This document shows positions 1 to 9,017 of a DNA stretch of 64,000 bases, one piece after another. The stretch spans positions 1 to 64,000 of the forward strand of contig CANJWZ010000010.1 in the NCBI GenBank assembly GCA_947478725.1, read 5' to 3'. A program made the position numbers and the translations under genes. The notes beneath the pieces were generated by a model, which saw only the letters and a program-made list of their open reading frames with translations, was not told where the DNA came from and did no database searches. The stretch's first letter is position 1, and every line of letters begins with the position of its first letter. The stretch is from Comamonadaceae bacterium. GTDB taxonomy: Bacteria > Pseudomonadota > Gammaproteobacteria > Burkholderiales > Burkholderiaceae_C.

Positions 1-60
1 GGCTTCGGCCTGCCGCAGAAAGCCAATGATCTGCTCTTCGCTGTATTTGCTTGTTCTCAT
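1..60 (-). CDS. IS3-family transposase OrfA, N-terminal 20 residues (partial)
   Basis: Read on the minus strand from ATG at 60, the sequence gives MRTSKYSEEQIIGFLRQAEA. This is the characteristic start of OrfA (helix-turn-helix, InsE/InsC-like) of the IS3 family. OrfA binds the element ends, and frameshifting normally fuses it to the DDE catalytic OrfB. Only the first 20 codons are inside the window, so whether the element is intact is unknown. The start is supported by the family-typical N-terminus and by the location just inside the terminal repeat. Confidence 0.8.
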   Translation of the reverse strand, partial: MRTSKYSEEQIIGFLRQAEA

Positions 61-128
61 GTCCATCATTCTCCGGGTTGATGGACTTCTTGGAAATATG
101 ACTGGTACGGTTTATGGGGGGCAGGTCA
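1..128 (-). mobile_element. IS3-family element, left end (partial)
   Basis: The minus strand from 128 begins TGACCTGCCCCCC, which fits the TG...CA termini and C-rich inverted repeats of many IS3-family elements. About 70 bases inside it an orfA reading frame starts. The element continues off the left edge of the window. Its outer end falls inside a universal stress protein gene, so it probably inserted there. The exact end at 128 is inferred from the terminal motif and the point where the stress-protein reading frame becomes recognisable. The other end and target duplication cannot be seen. Confidence 0.7.
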
Positions 129-316
129 ACGGCACCATCAGACGGGGTAGCCCCGTGGATGAGATAGTGAAGTATGTCCGGGAGCAAAGTATTGAATTGG
201 TGGTTGTGGGTCACAAACACAAAGACAGATGGCTTGAAAGATGGTGGGGTGGTTCTTTATCAAAGGCCCTGATAGAAGAGTCACCCTGCAGCGTGTTGGT
301 GGTCATTACCCACTAA
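128..316 (+). pseudogene. Universal stress protein (UspA family), 3' remnant
   Basis: About 62 codons match the C-terminal half of a UspA domain: a GSPVDEIVKY segment, then ELVVVGHKH, then GGSLSKALIEESPCSVLVV before the stop at 316. UspA proteins are small cytoplasmic stress proteins of about 140 residues, many of which bind ATP through a G-x2-G-x9-G(S/T) loop; here the second glycine of that loop is a histidine. The N-terminal half is missing. The reading frame stays open upstream only because it runs antisense through the IS3 end. I read this as a gene broken by the insertion and not functional. Confidence 0.75.
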
Positions 317-1314
317 ATGCCCACTGGTATTCCCCCAAATCAGTAGACAAATATGATGTCAAAACTGAAATGGAGAAATGCAAATGCAGCGACAACAGCT
401 AGAGGCGGCAGTTGCAGCGGCCGACGCTCAAAAGGGGGAAGCCATAGCCGTCCCATCAACAATCATCTTGTTAATCCGGCGCGCATCCTCAAAGTTTCTG
501 TCATTGGCACATGAAAATTCATGCTTGCTATGCCAAGGAAAGCTTAGTAGCGGTTCAAGGGACGTGCTGAACGTAAACTGACCAACACTTGCGAAGCACT
601 GGCGATGTAACTCCCCGGCACTTGCGCATAGCGAAGCCGAGCTGTGCGCACTGACTGACACTACATAGCTGGCAAAACGAAAGCGGTGATGTGGGGTGGG
701 CTGACCCGCAGCGCGCAGCGCAGTTCAAACAAAAAGGCGGCACGCACTGCATGACCGCGCTGGTGGCGGCGAGGGCAGACAGTCGTGCGCCGAATTGAAT
801 TGATTCCTCTTACGCAAGCGCAAATTCTTAGGGGGGTTGTTTGGGGGGTAAAGTGAGTTTTTTTCATCTCCCATAGGGGAAATGGCGGAAGCTGTGAACG
901 GAGTTTGCCAGTCGTCTGATGGCCGAAGGTGTCGACGTGAACTATCGGTTTTACGCCGATATGGACCACCGCTCCTTTACTGGTCAGGTGCCTGCGAACC
1001 TGCGACTCAAGCACTATTTGATGCAGCCTTCTGGCTGGGCTCATGGCGGCACTAACGACGGCACGACATTCATTTTCTGCTGGCGAGGCGGCGTCGATCC
1101 AGCGTCCTTGCAACCCATCGATATCTTTTGAGGCAATTAAAACGTGGGAAAATTCAACGCCAAGACTACCAGTAGAACCGGATCAGGGGTTCAACGAGAT
1201 CCCTGGCATGGGAACTGAAACCGACAAGGGTGGTTTTGCAAAGATCGCTTTGCAAGGATCTCGACATGAATTTTTAGTAGGATTTTGGTCCCAGTGATGC
1301 ACTGTTTATGAGCA
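317..1314. other. Intergenic stretch with no recognisable gene
   Basis: No reading frame here resembles a known protein. Short open frames occur on both strands (for example a 70-codon plus-strand frame at 919-1131), but they overlap one another and show no family motif or convincing ribosome site. Two runs of six G lie near 832-852. The stretch follows the IS-truncated stress gene and precedes the 3' end of the minus-strand operon, so it may hold decayed sequence. Confidence 0.5.
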
Positions 1315-2079
1315 TCAGCGAGCGGTAAACCCGCCATCTACCAGCTGGTAGCTGCCGGTGACAAATGAGGCGCGGTCGGACAGCAGGAAACCTACCATCT
1401 CAGCAACTTCTTCGGGTTGGCCGAGGCGGCCTATCGGGTGGTTGGCGATCAGGGCCGGTAGCGCTGCCTGGTCCAGCACCTGCAGCAAGGGCGTATCGAT
1501 ATAGCCCGGCCCGACAGAGTTCACGCGTATACCTTTGGCTGAATAGGCGATGGCCGCGCTTTTGGTCAGGCCGACCACACCGTGCTTGGCCGCCACATAG
1601 GCAGGTGACAGTGCCGATCCCACGCTGCCCAGCACCGATGCGATGTTGACGATGGCGCCGCCGCCGGCATTCAGCATCGCCGGTATCTCAAACTTCATGG
1701 CGTAGAAAACCGCGTTCAGGTTCACGTCGATCACGCGATGCCAGTTTTCAAAGGTCTGCTCGGCCAGCGGAATCCGTATGCCGCTGATGCCGGCATTGTT
1801 GACGGCCAGGTGCAGCGCGCCGAATTGTTTGACCGTAAAGGCAATCATTGCCTCTACTGCGGCCATATTCGCCAGGTCAACCGTATGCGCCACGGACTGT
1901 CCGCCATCGGCCTTGAGCTCGTCGGCTATGTGGGCTGCGCCGGCGCCGTCAATGTCGGCCACCACCACCTGCGCGCCGCCCGCGGCCAGCAGGCGCGCCA
2001 CGCAGGCGCCTATGCCCGAGGCGCCGCCCGTGACCAGCGCTACCTTACCGGAAAATTCGTTGTAGCGCGGGTTGGTCAT
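1315..2079 (-). CDS. SDR family NAD(P)-dependent oxidoreductase
   Basis: This 254-residue protein is a classical short-chain dehydrogenase/reductase. The Rossmann glycine motif TGGASGIG is at residues 17-24, an aspartate about residue 42 follows the second beta strand and favours NAD over NADP, NNAG is near 93-96, and a YVAAK catalytic Tyr/Lys pair is near 155-159. It probably interconverts a secondary alcohol and a ketone, possibly a 3-hydroxyacyl compound; the substrate is unknown. It is the last gene of a minus-strand operon and starts 5 bases after livM, so it likely acts on something the Liv-type importer brings in or on a product of the aldehyde dehydrogenase. Confidence 0.9.
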   Translation of the reverse strand: MTNPRYNEFSGKVALVTGGASGIGACVARLLAAGGAQVVVADIDGAGAAHIADELKADGGQSVAHTVDLANMAAVEAMIAFTVKQFGALHLAVNNAGISGIRIPLAEQTFENWHRVIDVNLNAVFYAMKFEIPAMLNAGGGAIVNIASVLGSVGSALSPAYVAAKHGVVGLTKSAAIAYSAKGIRVNSVGPGYIDTPLLQVLDQAALPALIANHPIGRLGQPEEVAEMVGFLLSDRASFVTGSYQLVDGGFTAR

Positions 2080-2084
2080 ACCGA

Positions 2085-3038
2085 CTAGTCCCGCTGTGTT
2101 TTAACTGTCGAGCGCCGTTTCATTCGTCGCAACCACTCGCCGATTTCGCCGGCAATCCCGCGCTGAAAGAGCACGACGACGACGATGAAGATGGTGCCTT
2201 GCACGACAGGCACCCACTGCGCCAGCCCGGTAAGGTAGTTTTGCATGGTGATGATGAAGGCTGCGCCTATCACCGGGCCGAACACCGTGCCTATGCCGCC
2301 AACCAGCGTCATCAGGATCACTTCACCCGACAGGCCCCAGCTAACATCCACCAGTGATGCCAGCTGAAAGACCAGCACCTTCAGCGCGCCCGCCAGCCCT
2401 GCTAGCGTGGCAGACAGCACAAAGGCAACCAGCTTGTATTGGTGTACGCGGTAGCCCAGAGACACCGCGCGCGGCTCGTTCTCGCGTATGGCCTGTAGCA
2501 CCTGCCCGAACGGCGAGTGAATGGTGCGATAGATTAAAAGGAAGCAGACCGTAAACACGGCTAATACCACGTAATAAAGCGCCTTGTCGTCGGAGATGTT
2601 GATCAAGCCAAACACGGGCCTGCGCGGGATGGCGGAGATGCCATCCTCGCCTCCTGTGAAATGCGCGCCTACACAAAAGAAGAAAAACATCTGAGCCAGC
2701 GCCAGCGTGATCATGGCGAAATAAATACCCTGTCGCTTGATGACGATCAGGCCGACCAGCAGGCCCATCACGGTGGCGCTGACCATGCCGGTCAGGATGG
2801 CCAGCTCGGGCGACCAACCCCAGACCTTGATGGCGTGGCCTGTCACGTAAGCGGCACCGCCAAAGAACATGGCGTGACCAAAGGAAAGCAGTCCGACATA
2901 GCCGACCAGCAGGTTGAAGGCCATGGCAAAGATGGCAAAACACAGCAGCTTGGTGAGAAATGCCGGGTATACGAGCAGTGGCGCACAGGTGCCCACCAGC
3001 AGCAGCAGGGCAAAGGCAATCAGGTCAGCGCGGCGCAT
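2085..3038 (-). CDS. livM: Branched-chain amino acid-type ABC transporter permease LivM
   Basis: A 317-residue, strongly hydrophobic inner-membrane protein of the LivM family. It has about eight to ten predicted helices, the family stretch beginning AFNLLVGYVGLLSFGHAMFF near residue 40, and the EAA-like region in the C-terminal half that docks with the ATPases. LivM and LivH form the channel of high-affinity importers for branched amino acids, amides, urea and also aromatic or carboxylic acids. The enzyme genes on both sides suggest that here the cargo is a catabolic substrate, not leucine. Its start lies 39 bases after the livH stop. Confidence 0.93.
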   Translation of the reverse strand: MRRADLIAFALLLLVGTCAPLLVYPAFLTKLLCFAIFAMAFNLLVGYVGLLSFGHAMFFGGAAYVTGHAIKVWGWSPELAILTGMVSATVMGLLVGLIVIKRQGIYFAMITLALAQMFFFFCVGAHFTGGEDGISAIPRRPVFGLINISDDKALYYVVLAVFTVCFLLIYRTIHSPFGQVLQAIRENEPRAVSLGYRVHQYKLVAFVLSATLAGLAGALKVLVFQLASLVDVSWGLSGEVILMTLVGGIGTVFGPVIGAAFIITMQNYLTGLAQWVPVVQGTIFIVVVVLFQRGIAGEIGEWLRRMKRRSTVKTQRD

Positions 3039-3077
3039 GGGTTTCCTTGGGTGTCCAGTGTGTCAAGGTTAAGCGTG

Positions 3078-3959
3078 TCATTGGGTTTTTCCGAACAGGC
3101 CAGAGGGCTTGAGCAATAGCACAAAGGTCATGATGAGAAAGATAGCCACGCTGGAGCCTTGCGGGTAATACACCTTGGTCAGCGCCTCTATCATGCCGAG
3201 ACCAAAGCCTGTGAGAATGGCGCCGAAGAGCGAGCCCATGCCGCCAATCACCACGACGGCGAACACGGTGATGATGAGCCCCGAACCCATGGACGGCTTG
3301 ACCTGGTCCATGGGTGCGGCCAGCACGCCTGCAAGTGCGGCCAGTGCCACGCCCATGCCGTAGGTGATGGTGATCATGCGCGGTACGTTCACACCAAAGG
3401 CACGCACCAGTTCGGGCTTTTCGGTTGCTGCGCGCAGGTATGCGCCCAAGCGTGTGCGCTCAATAGCGAACCACGTCACGGCGCACATGACGATGGAAAA
3501 AGTGACGACCCAGGCGCGGTAGTAGGGTAAAAACATGAAGCCAAGGTTGAAGCCCCCTGGCATCGGATTGTCGTAGGGCATGCCGGACGAGCCGAACAGG
3601 ATGGCCAACAGGCCTTCAAACACCAGCGCCATGCCGAATGTCAGCAGCAACTGGTAAAGATCGCTCATACCGTACAGCCGGCGAAGCAGTGTCTTTTCAA
3701 GCGCCACGCCGATCAATCCGACCAGCAGCGGCGCCAGCACCAGTGAACCCCAGTAGGGGATACCAAAGTAGCGCAGCAAGGCCCATGCGCCGAAAGCACC
3801 GAGCGTGAACTGCGCGCCGTGCGTGAAGTTGACCACGTTCAGCAGGCCGAAAATCACTGCCAGGCCCAAGCTGAGCATGGCGTAAAACGAGCCGCTGATC
3901 AGACCCAGGGTTAACTGCCCCATCAGGGCCGGTAGTGGCACACCGAAAACATCCGTCAT
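3078..3959 (-). CDS. livH: Branched-chain amino acid-type ABC transporter permease LivH
   Basis: A 293-residue membrane protein of the LivH family. The N-terminus carries the family-typical GLISGSFYAMLSLGLAVIFG helix followed by LLNVVNFTHGAQFTLGAF. About eight hydrophobic segments follow, including AVVVIGGMGSLFGAI near the C-terminus. It pairs with LivM in the inner membrane. It follows livF by 22 bases in the same direction. The substrate cannot be told from the permease sequence. Confidence 0.93.
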   Translation of the reverse strand: MTDVFGVPLPALMGQLTLGLISGSFYAMLSLGLAVIFGLLNVVNFTHGAQFTLGAFGAWALLRYFGIPYWGSLVLAPLLVGLIGVALEKTLLRRLYGMSDLYQLLLTFGMALVFEGLLAILFGSSGMPYDNPMPGGFNLGFMFLPYYRAWVVTFSIVMCAVTWFAIERTRLGAYLRAATEKPELVRAFGVNVPRMITITYGMGVALAALAGVLAAPMDQVKPSMGSGLIITVFAVVVIGGMGSLFGAILTGFGLGMIEALTKVYYPQGSSVAIFLIMTFVLLLKPSGLFGKTQ

Positions 3960-3981
3960 GTCTGGGCTCCGTTTTTGTCGT

Positions 3982-4695
3982 TCATACGCTCAGGTATCTG
4001 TCGAGCCGCTCGGGTGTGGCGCTAAGTTGCTCGTTTGATACTTCATCGACGACATGGCCGTGTTCGACCACATAGTGGCGGTCGGCGACCGACATCGCAA
4101 AGCGCAGGTTCTGTTCGACCAGCACGATGGTGTAGCCGCGCTGCTTGAGTGTGCGGATGATCTCTCCGATGTGCTGCACGATGATGGGTGCCAGACCTTC
4201 GGTGGGTTCGTCCAGCAGCAGGGTTTTGGCACCGGTACGCAAGATGCGTGCGATCGCCAGCATCTGTTGCTCGCCGCCGGACAGCTTGGTGCCCTGGCTT
4301 TTTGCGCGCTCCTTGAGGCGCGGGAACAATGCATGAATTTCATCGACAGTCATGCCACCTGGCTTCAAAATAGGCGGCAGCAGCAGGTTCTCGTGTACTG
4401 TCAGGGCCGAGAAGATTCCGCGCTCTTCTGGGCAATAACCCAAGCCTATGGAGGCAATCCGGTCAGAAGTCATGGCGATGGTTTCAACACCTTCCACAAC
4501 CACCGAGCCACTGCGTTTGCCGAGGATGCCGATGATGGCGCGCAGGGTACTTGTCTTGCCCGCGCCGTTGCGGCCCAGTAGAGTCACAACTTCGCCGCTG
4601 TGTACTTTAAAGTTCATACCGTGCAATACATGCGACTGGCCATAGTGGCCGTGCAAGTCGCGCACGATGATGGGGGGTGCGACGATCTCGGTCAT
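3982..4695 (-). CDS. livF: ABC transporter ATP-binding protein LivF
   Basis: A 237-residue cytoplasmic ATPase. Walker A GRNGAGKTS is at residues 41-49, the signature LSGGEQQ at 138-144, and Walker B LLLDEPTEG around 159-167. Length and motif spelling match LivF rather than LivG. It energises import through LivH/LivM as a partner of LivG. It overlaps the end of livG by four bases (ATGA at 4692-4695), which indicates translational coupling. Confidence 0.94.
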   Translation of the reverse strand: MTEIVAPPIIVRDLHGHYGQSHVLHGMNFKVHSGEVVTLLGRNGAGKTSTLRAIIGILGKRSGSVVVEGVETIAMTSDRIASIGLGYCPEERGIFSALTVHENLLLPPILKPGGMTVDEIHALFPRLKERAKSQGTKLSGGEQQMLAIARILRTGAKTLLLDEPTEGLAPIIVQHIGEIIRTLKQRGYTIVLVEQNLRFAMSVADRHYVVEHGHVVDEVSNEQLSATPERLDRYLSV

Positions 4696-5444
4696 TCGGG
4701 TGTCCCGATGTATGCGGCCATAACTTCGCTGTTTTTCGAGACCTGGTCATAAGTGCCTTCGGCAAGGACCTCGCCGCGTGCCAGTACCGTGATGGTGTCC
4801 GCAAGGTCGGACACAAACCCTAGGTTGTGTTCGACCATCAAAACGGTGCGTGATGCTGCCACTCGCTTGATGAGCGTGGCGACAACGCCGATGTCTTCGC
4901 GGCCCATGCCCGAAGTGGGTTCATCAAGCAGCAGCATGGTCGGGTCGAGCGCGAGGGTGGTGGCAATCTCCAGTGCACGCTTGCGGCCATAGGACAGGTC
5001 TCCAGCATTTTCAAAAGCATAATCAATCAGGCCGACATCTGCCAGCAGTGCCATCGCCTTGTCATTGAACTGATCCAGCATCGTGTCGTCACGCCAGAAG
5101 TGAAAGGACTGGCCCACGGGCCGTTGCAGAGCCACACGAACGTTGTCGAGCACTGTCATCAGCGGGAACACCGCCGAAATCTGGAAGCTGCGCACCATGC
5201 CTAGGCGTGCCACGTCAGCGGGGGCCATACGGGTGATGTCGCGTCCATTGAAAACGATGCTGCCGCTGGTGGGTTCCAGAAACTTCGTCAGCAGGTTAAA
5301 GCAAGTTGTCTTGCCGGCGCCGTTGGGGCCAATCAACGCATGCACGGTACCGCGCTTGACCTTCAGGTTGACGCTGTTGACGGCCGTGAAACCCTTGAAC
5401 TGTTTGGACAGTGCTGTGGTTTCAATGATGTAGTCGTCACTCAT
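4692..5444 (-). CDS. livG: ABC transporter ATP-binding protein LivG
   Basis: A 250-residue ATPase with Walker A GPNGAGKT at residues 39-46, an atypical signature LSYGRKR at 150-156 that is usual for LivG, and Walker B LLLDEPTSGMG at about 171-181. The C-terminal tail with GTYDQV and a terminal YIG segment is also LivG-like. It forms the second half of the ATPase pair with LivF. It starts 103 bases after the end of the binding-protein gene, so the two are probably on one transcript. Confidence 0.94.
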   Translation of the reverse strand: MSDDYIIETTALSKQFKGFTAVNSVNLKVKRGTVHALIGPNGAGKTTCFNLLTKFLEPTSGSIVFNGRDITRMAPADVARLGMVRSFQISAVFPLMTVLDNVRVALQRPVGQSFHFWRDDTMLDQFNDKAMALLADVGLIDYAFENAGDLSYGRKRALEIATTLALDPTMLLLDEPTSGMGREDIGVVATLIKRVAASRTVLMVEHNLGFVSDLADTITVLARGEVLAEGTYDQVSKNSEVMAAYIGTPE

Positions 5445-5547
5445 GCATGACCCTCTCGTCCCTGTTTTTTGTTTGGCATGGGCTATGCGGCTGTGTTTGC
5501 ACTGTTCGCTCGCCTGCCCATGCCTGCATCACGTATGGGTGATGCGC

Positions 5548-6783
5548 TTACTTGACCAGAGGACAAGCCTTGCTGGCAGGCTGGAAGGCTTCATTCGCAG
5601 GAATGGTGGCAACAACCTTCGAAAGGTCCCACTCGCCTTTGGACTCGGCAGGCGTTTTGGTCTGGAGCACATAGACCTCGCGCATGACTTGGCCATCCTC
5701 ACGGATTTTTGCGTTCTTTGTCATGAAGTCATTGACGGGCAACTCTTTCATCTTTGCCATCACTTTGGCCGAGTCGTCGGTACCGGCGGCGGCCACTGCC
5801 TTGAGGTAGTGGCTGACTGCACCGTAGACGCTGGCCTGCATCATATTGGGCATCTTGCCATGACGATCCTTGTAACGCGCAGCGAATTTGCGCGTGCCAT
5901 CGTTCTGGTCCCAGTAAAACGCCGATGTTTCAAGCAGGCCCTGACCAATTTTCAGTCCAATCGCCTTGGTATCGTGCAGCGTCAGGCTCAGAGGCGCAAT
6001 AGCCTGCTTGCCTGAAATGCCGAATTCTTCAGCCTGTTTGATGGCCGCAGCGGCATGCGCTGTGGTAGTGGCCAGTGCGATCACGTCGGCCTTGGAGGCC
6101 TGCGCCTGCAGCAACTGTGAAGAAAAGTCTGTAGAGCTGATGACGTGGGGTGTGGAGCCGATCACTTTGCCGCCCCCAGCCTCAATGAGCTGTGTCGTGT
6201 CGCGCTGAACATTTTTACCGTAGGTGTAGTCAATGGTGATGAAGTACCAGCTCTTGCCACCTTTGGCCTGCAGCGCCTTGACGATACCGACTGACTGCAT
6301 GTAGCTGTTGTAAACCCAGCTGATGCTGTTGGGCGAACATTTCACGCCGGTCAAATCGCTGCTGGCAGAGCTGGTGAAGATGGCCAGGCGGTCTTTTTCC
6401 CTGGCCAGGTCCTGTACCCCCAGTGCCACAGTGGTGACGCCGATGTCGAAAATGGTGCGCACGCCGCCGTCAAACCATTTGCGGGCTATGTTCAGGCCGA
6501 CGTCGGGTTTGTTCAGGTGATCGCCTTCGAGCAACTGGATGGGGCGACCCAGCACCTTGCCGCCAAAATCTTCAATCGCCAGCTTGGCTGACACGACTGA
6601 GCCAGGGCCTGACAGGTCAATGTAAGGGCCAGACATGTCGCTGAGAATGCCGATTTGCAGCGGTGCGGGGGCCTGTGCCTGCAGCAGGCTTGAGAAACCC
6701 AAGGTGCCGGCGCATAGTACGGCAACCATCGTCATGCGGCGCAACGTGGCGGGTTGGCTGTTGGTCGTTTTGAATTTCAACAT
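5548..6783 (-). CDS. livK: LivK-type periplasmic substrate-binding protein
   Basis: A 411-residue type I periplasmic binding protein. Residues 1-37 form a signal peptide with a hydrophobic core (AVLCAGTLGFSSL) and an AQA cleavage region. The mature start LQIGILSDMSGPY and the later segment LLEGDHLNKPDVG are typical of the Leu/Ile/Val-binding family that also includes amide and aromatic-acid receptors. The start has a good ribosome site (AGGAGA). It captures substrate in the periplasm and delivers it to LivHMGF. Encoded directly after an aldehyde dehydrogenase, it may bind a carboxylate or aromatic compound; that is inference. Confidence 0.9.
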   Translation of the reverse strand: MLKFKTTNSQPATLRRMTMVAVLCAGTLGFSSLLQAQAPAPLQIGILSDMSGPYIDLSGPGSVVSAKLAIEDFGGKVLGRPIQLLEGDHLNKPDVGLNIARKWFDGGVRTIFDIGVTTVALGVQDLAREKDRLAIFTSSASSDLTGVKCSPNSISWVYNSYMQSVGIVKALQAKGGKSWYFITIDYTYGKNVQRDTTQLIEAGGGKVIGSTPHVISSTDFSSQLLQAQASKADVIALATTTAHAAAAIKQAEEFGISGKQAIAPLSLTLHDTKAIGLKIGQGLLETSAFYWDQNDGTRKFAARYKDRHGKMPNMMQASVYGAVSHYLKAVAAAGTDDSAKVMAKMKELPVNDFMTKNAKIREDGQVMREVYVLQTKTPAESKGEWDLSKVVATIPANEAFQPASKACPLVK

Positions 6784-6892
6784 AAAGTCTCCTGATGTGG
6801 ACTTGCGTCCTTTGGTTTAACGATGGGTAACTTGGAAATGGATAACTCTGATAACTAACCGAAAGTGATGCTTGGTTTTGCGGCCGATGGCA

Positions 6893-8371
6893 TCAAGCGT
6901 GGTGCACATACTTATGGTGCATGAAGGCGGCCAGGCCTTCACTGCCGCCTTCGTAACCTATACCGCTTTCCTTGATTCCGCCGAAAGGTGCCTCAACATG
7001 CGAGACTGCGAAAGAATTAATTCCTATGCCGCCGGCGTCGAGTTCTTCGCTCACGGTGACGGCTGTCGCCGCGGATTGCGTGAAGGCATAGGCGGCCAGG
7101 CCGTAGGGTAGGCGATTGGCTTCGGCAATCGCGTCTTCGGTGCGCGAGAAGCGGCTGACAAGCGCAACAGGGCCAAAGGGTTCGACGCACATCGGACCGG
7201 CGCTGATGGGGGTGTCAACCAATATCGTCGGGCGAAAGAAGTTGCCGGTGTTGCCAAGCCGTTCGCCGCCAGCATACAGTTCACCGCCAGCGGAGGTGGC
7301 GTCCTTGACGAGTTGCTCCATCGCCTCAACACGACGGCCGTTGGCGAGCGGACCCATTTGGCTGCTGGGTGCGTTGCCTGGGCCGATCACGACATCGCCC
7401 AGAGCTTTTGCAAAGCGTTTGACGAACTCGTCATGGATGGATTCGTGTACCAGGAAACGTGTTGGTGAGGTGCAGACCTGACCGGCGTTGCGCGTCTTGC
7501 CTTGCACACAGGTAGCAACGGCACGGTCCATGTCGGCATCGGCGAAAATCAGCGCTGCTGAATGGCCACCGAGTTCAAGCGTGCAGGGCTTGACGCCTTC
7601 GGCCGCCAGGAGCGCAAGCTGCTTGCCCACGGGCACCGAGCCTGTAAAGGTGATCTTGCGAATAATCGGCGAGGCAATCAGATGTTCTGAAATATCTTGC
7701 GGCACACCCAGCACCATGTTGAGTACACCGGAGGGCAAACCGGCTTCTGCCAGTACTGCTGCCAGTGCAAGCGCAGACGCTGGTGTTTCTTCAGACGGCT
7801 TCATGACCATGGTGCAGCCGGCAGCCAGAGCCGGTGCAATCTTGCGGGCTGGCAGCAGGCTGGGGAAGTTCCACGGTGTGAAGGCTGCGACCGGGCCTAG
7901 CGGTTGTGGCAACACCATTTGTCGCGCGCCCGGAAGACGGGCCGGCATGATGCGGCCGTTGGCGCGACGGCCTTCTGCGGCATACCATTCAAAGGTTTCT
8001 GCGGACAACATGAATTCAAGTTTGGCTTCGGCCAGCGTCTTGCCTTGCTCCAAGCTCATGATGCGGGCCAGTTCATCGGCGCGCTGACGCAGAAGGTGGG
8101 CCGCAGCAGTGAGGATGTTTCCGCGATCGACTGCCGACATACGGCGCCATGGGCCAAACGCATTGAAAGCAGCGGCCAGCGCATCGTCTAGATCTTGCTT
8201 GCTGGCGCGGGGCACTTCAGCCAGCACTTCATGCGTGGCAGGGTTGGAAACCTGGCCCGCGGTGCCATCCCCGCCAAGGCGCCATTCACCACCAATGAAT
8301 TGCAGCGGCAAAGGGTAAGCACCAGGACCTGACCCCGTTTTTGAAAATGGCGATGAGCTGCCCGACTTCAT
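6893..8371 (-). CDS. NAD(P)-dependent aldehyde dehydrogenase (succinate-semialdehyde type)
   Basis: A 492-residue ALDH-superfamily enzyme oxidising an aldehyde to its acid. The FTPWNFP nucleotide-pocket motif is at residues 164-170, the general base lies in LELGG (Glu266), and the nucleophile is Cys300 in GQVCTSPTR. The overall spelling (EQGKTLAEA, GKTRNAGQVC) resembles the GabD/succinate-semialdehyde and related semialdehyde branch. It is the first gene of a seven-gene minus-strand operon running to 1315. The ATG at 8371 has an AGGAGA ribosome site. A conserved operator-like site lies 247 bases upstream at 8618-8641. Confidence 0.92.
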   Translation of the reverse strand: MKSGSSSPFSKTGSGPGAYPLPLQFIGGEWRLGGDGTAGQVSNPATHEVLAEVPRASKQDLDDALAAAFNAFGPWRRMSAVDRGNILTAAAHLLRQRADELARIMSLEQGKTLAEAKLEFMLSAETFEWYAAEGRRANGRIMPARLPGARQMVLPQPLGPVAAFTPWNFPSLLPARKIAPALAAGCTMVMKPSEETPASALALAAVLAEAGLPSGVLNMVLGVPQDISEHLIASPIIRKITFTGSVPVGKQLALLAAEGVKPCTLELGGHSAALIFADADMDRAVATCVQGKTRNAGQVCTSPTRFLVHESIHDEFVKRFAKALGDVVIGPGNAPSSQMGPLANGRRVEAMEQLVKDATSAGGELYAGGERLGNTGNFFRPTILVDTPISAGPMCVEPFGPVALVSRFSRTEDAIAEANRLPYGLAAYAFTQSAATAVTVSEELDAGGIGINSFAVSHVEAPFGGIKESGIGYEGGSEGLAAFMHHKYVHHA

Positions 8372-8617
8372 GTCTGTATCTCCTGTAGCTTCACGTCATC
8401 ATGGAATACGTACGCACCTACTACTATTTGCTAGCGGATAGTAATTTAGCATAAGTTATGCCTTAAAAAGTCAAAACTTTGCTCCTTTCGTTCCGCTTGA
8501 TCTGCAAAATCGAACCGGTTATGCATCGAGTTTGAAGCCATGGGCAGCGTTTGGCCGAAGAAGTGACTCGGTGTGATCCACAACCTGAAGTTACGCTTCA
8601 TTGGCCTTCATGACAAC

Positions 8618-8641
8618 TCAAATGAATTGAAGGATTATTCA
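8618..8641 (+). promoter_or_regulatory. Operator-like site 1 of six (TCAAAT-N14-TTCA)
   Basis: TCAAATGAATTGA at 8618-8630 is a T-N11-A element with TCA/TGA arms, as expected for a LysR-type box, and is followed at fixed distance by TATTCAA. Nearly 40 bases around it recur at 26625-26665. The TCAAAT end faces the aldehyde dehydrogenase operon to the left. It lies between that operon and the divergent LysR gene at 9018. Function as a LysR site is inferred from the dyad, the recurrence and the position. Confidence 0.7.
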
Positions 8642-8645
8642 ATTT

Positions 8646-8975
8646 CCAGTATCAATCTGCCTAAGCTACAGCTGTCTCAGATGGCGAGACCGTGCTGACG
8701 GCCGGCAATGATCAGCAATCCCGGCGGCTCCTATCAACAACAGGTCGCGGTGTTGAAGGATCCTTAAGCTGGCACGCGAAATTTTGTAGAAGATTCCGCG
8801 ATTGGACGCACGCACGACACCTGTTCTAACCAGTGCGATCCACGCGGCTGCGAAAACCCGAGCGTCCGACCAAAATTCGGACTCCATGCCGAGCAGCTGA
8901 GGTCTGATAGCTTGGCTGGTTTGGCGGCCCCGTCAATCAAGGGATGTTTTGCACCGATTGCCGTAATATACAAAA
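8646..8975. other. Intergenic stretch without a recognisable gene
   Basis: Between the operator-like site and the LysR gene there are only short open frames on the minus strand (for example 8666-8887) with no family resemblance and no ribosome site. The region probably contains the leader and promoter elements of the divergent genes; I see no clear -35/-10 pair. Confidence 0.4.
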
Positions 8976-8998
8976 TGAACAATAATTTCCATTGTTCA
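8976..8998. repeat. Inverted repeat just upstream of LysR gene 1
   Basis: TGAACAAT (8976-8983) and ATTGTTCA (8991-8998) are perfect 8-base arms around a 7-base spacer, ending 19 bases before the GTG start at 9018. The position suggests an autoregulatory operator or a leader hairpin. It does not share the TCAAAT-N14-TTCA pattern, so it may be read by a different protein. Confidence 0.55.
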
Positions 8999-9017
8999 AT
9001 TAAGTATTGCTGCCGTC

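Noticed and set aside
919-1131. A 70-codon plus-strand open frame and overlapping frames at 661-1297
   Set aside because: No family resemblance, no ribosome site, and frames overlap on both strands; treated as non-coding.
5443-6015. 190-codon plus-strand frame over the LivK gene
   Set aside because: Antisense shadow of a clear binding-protein gene.
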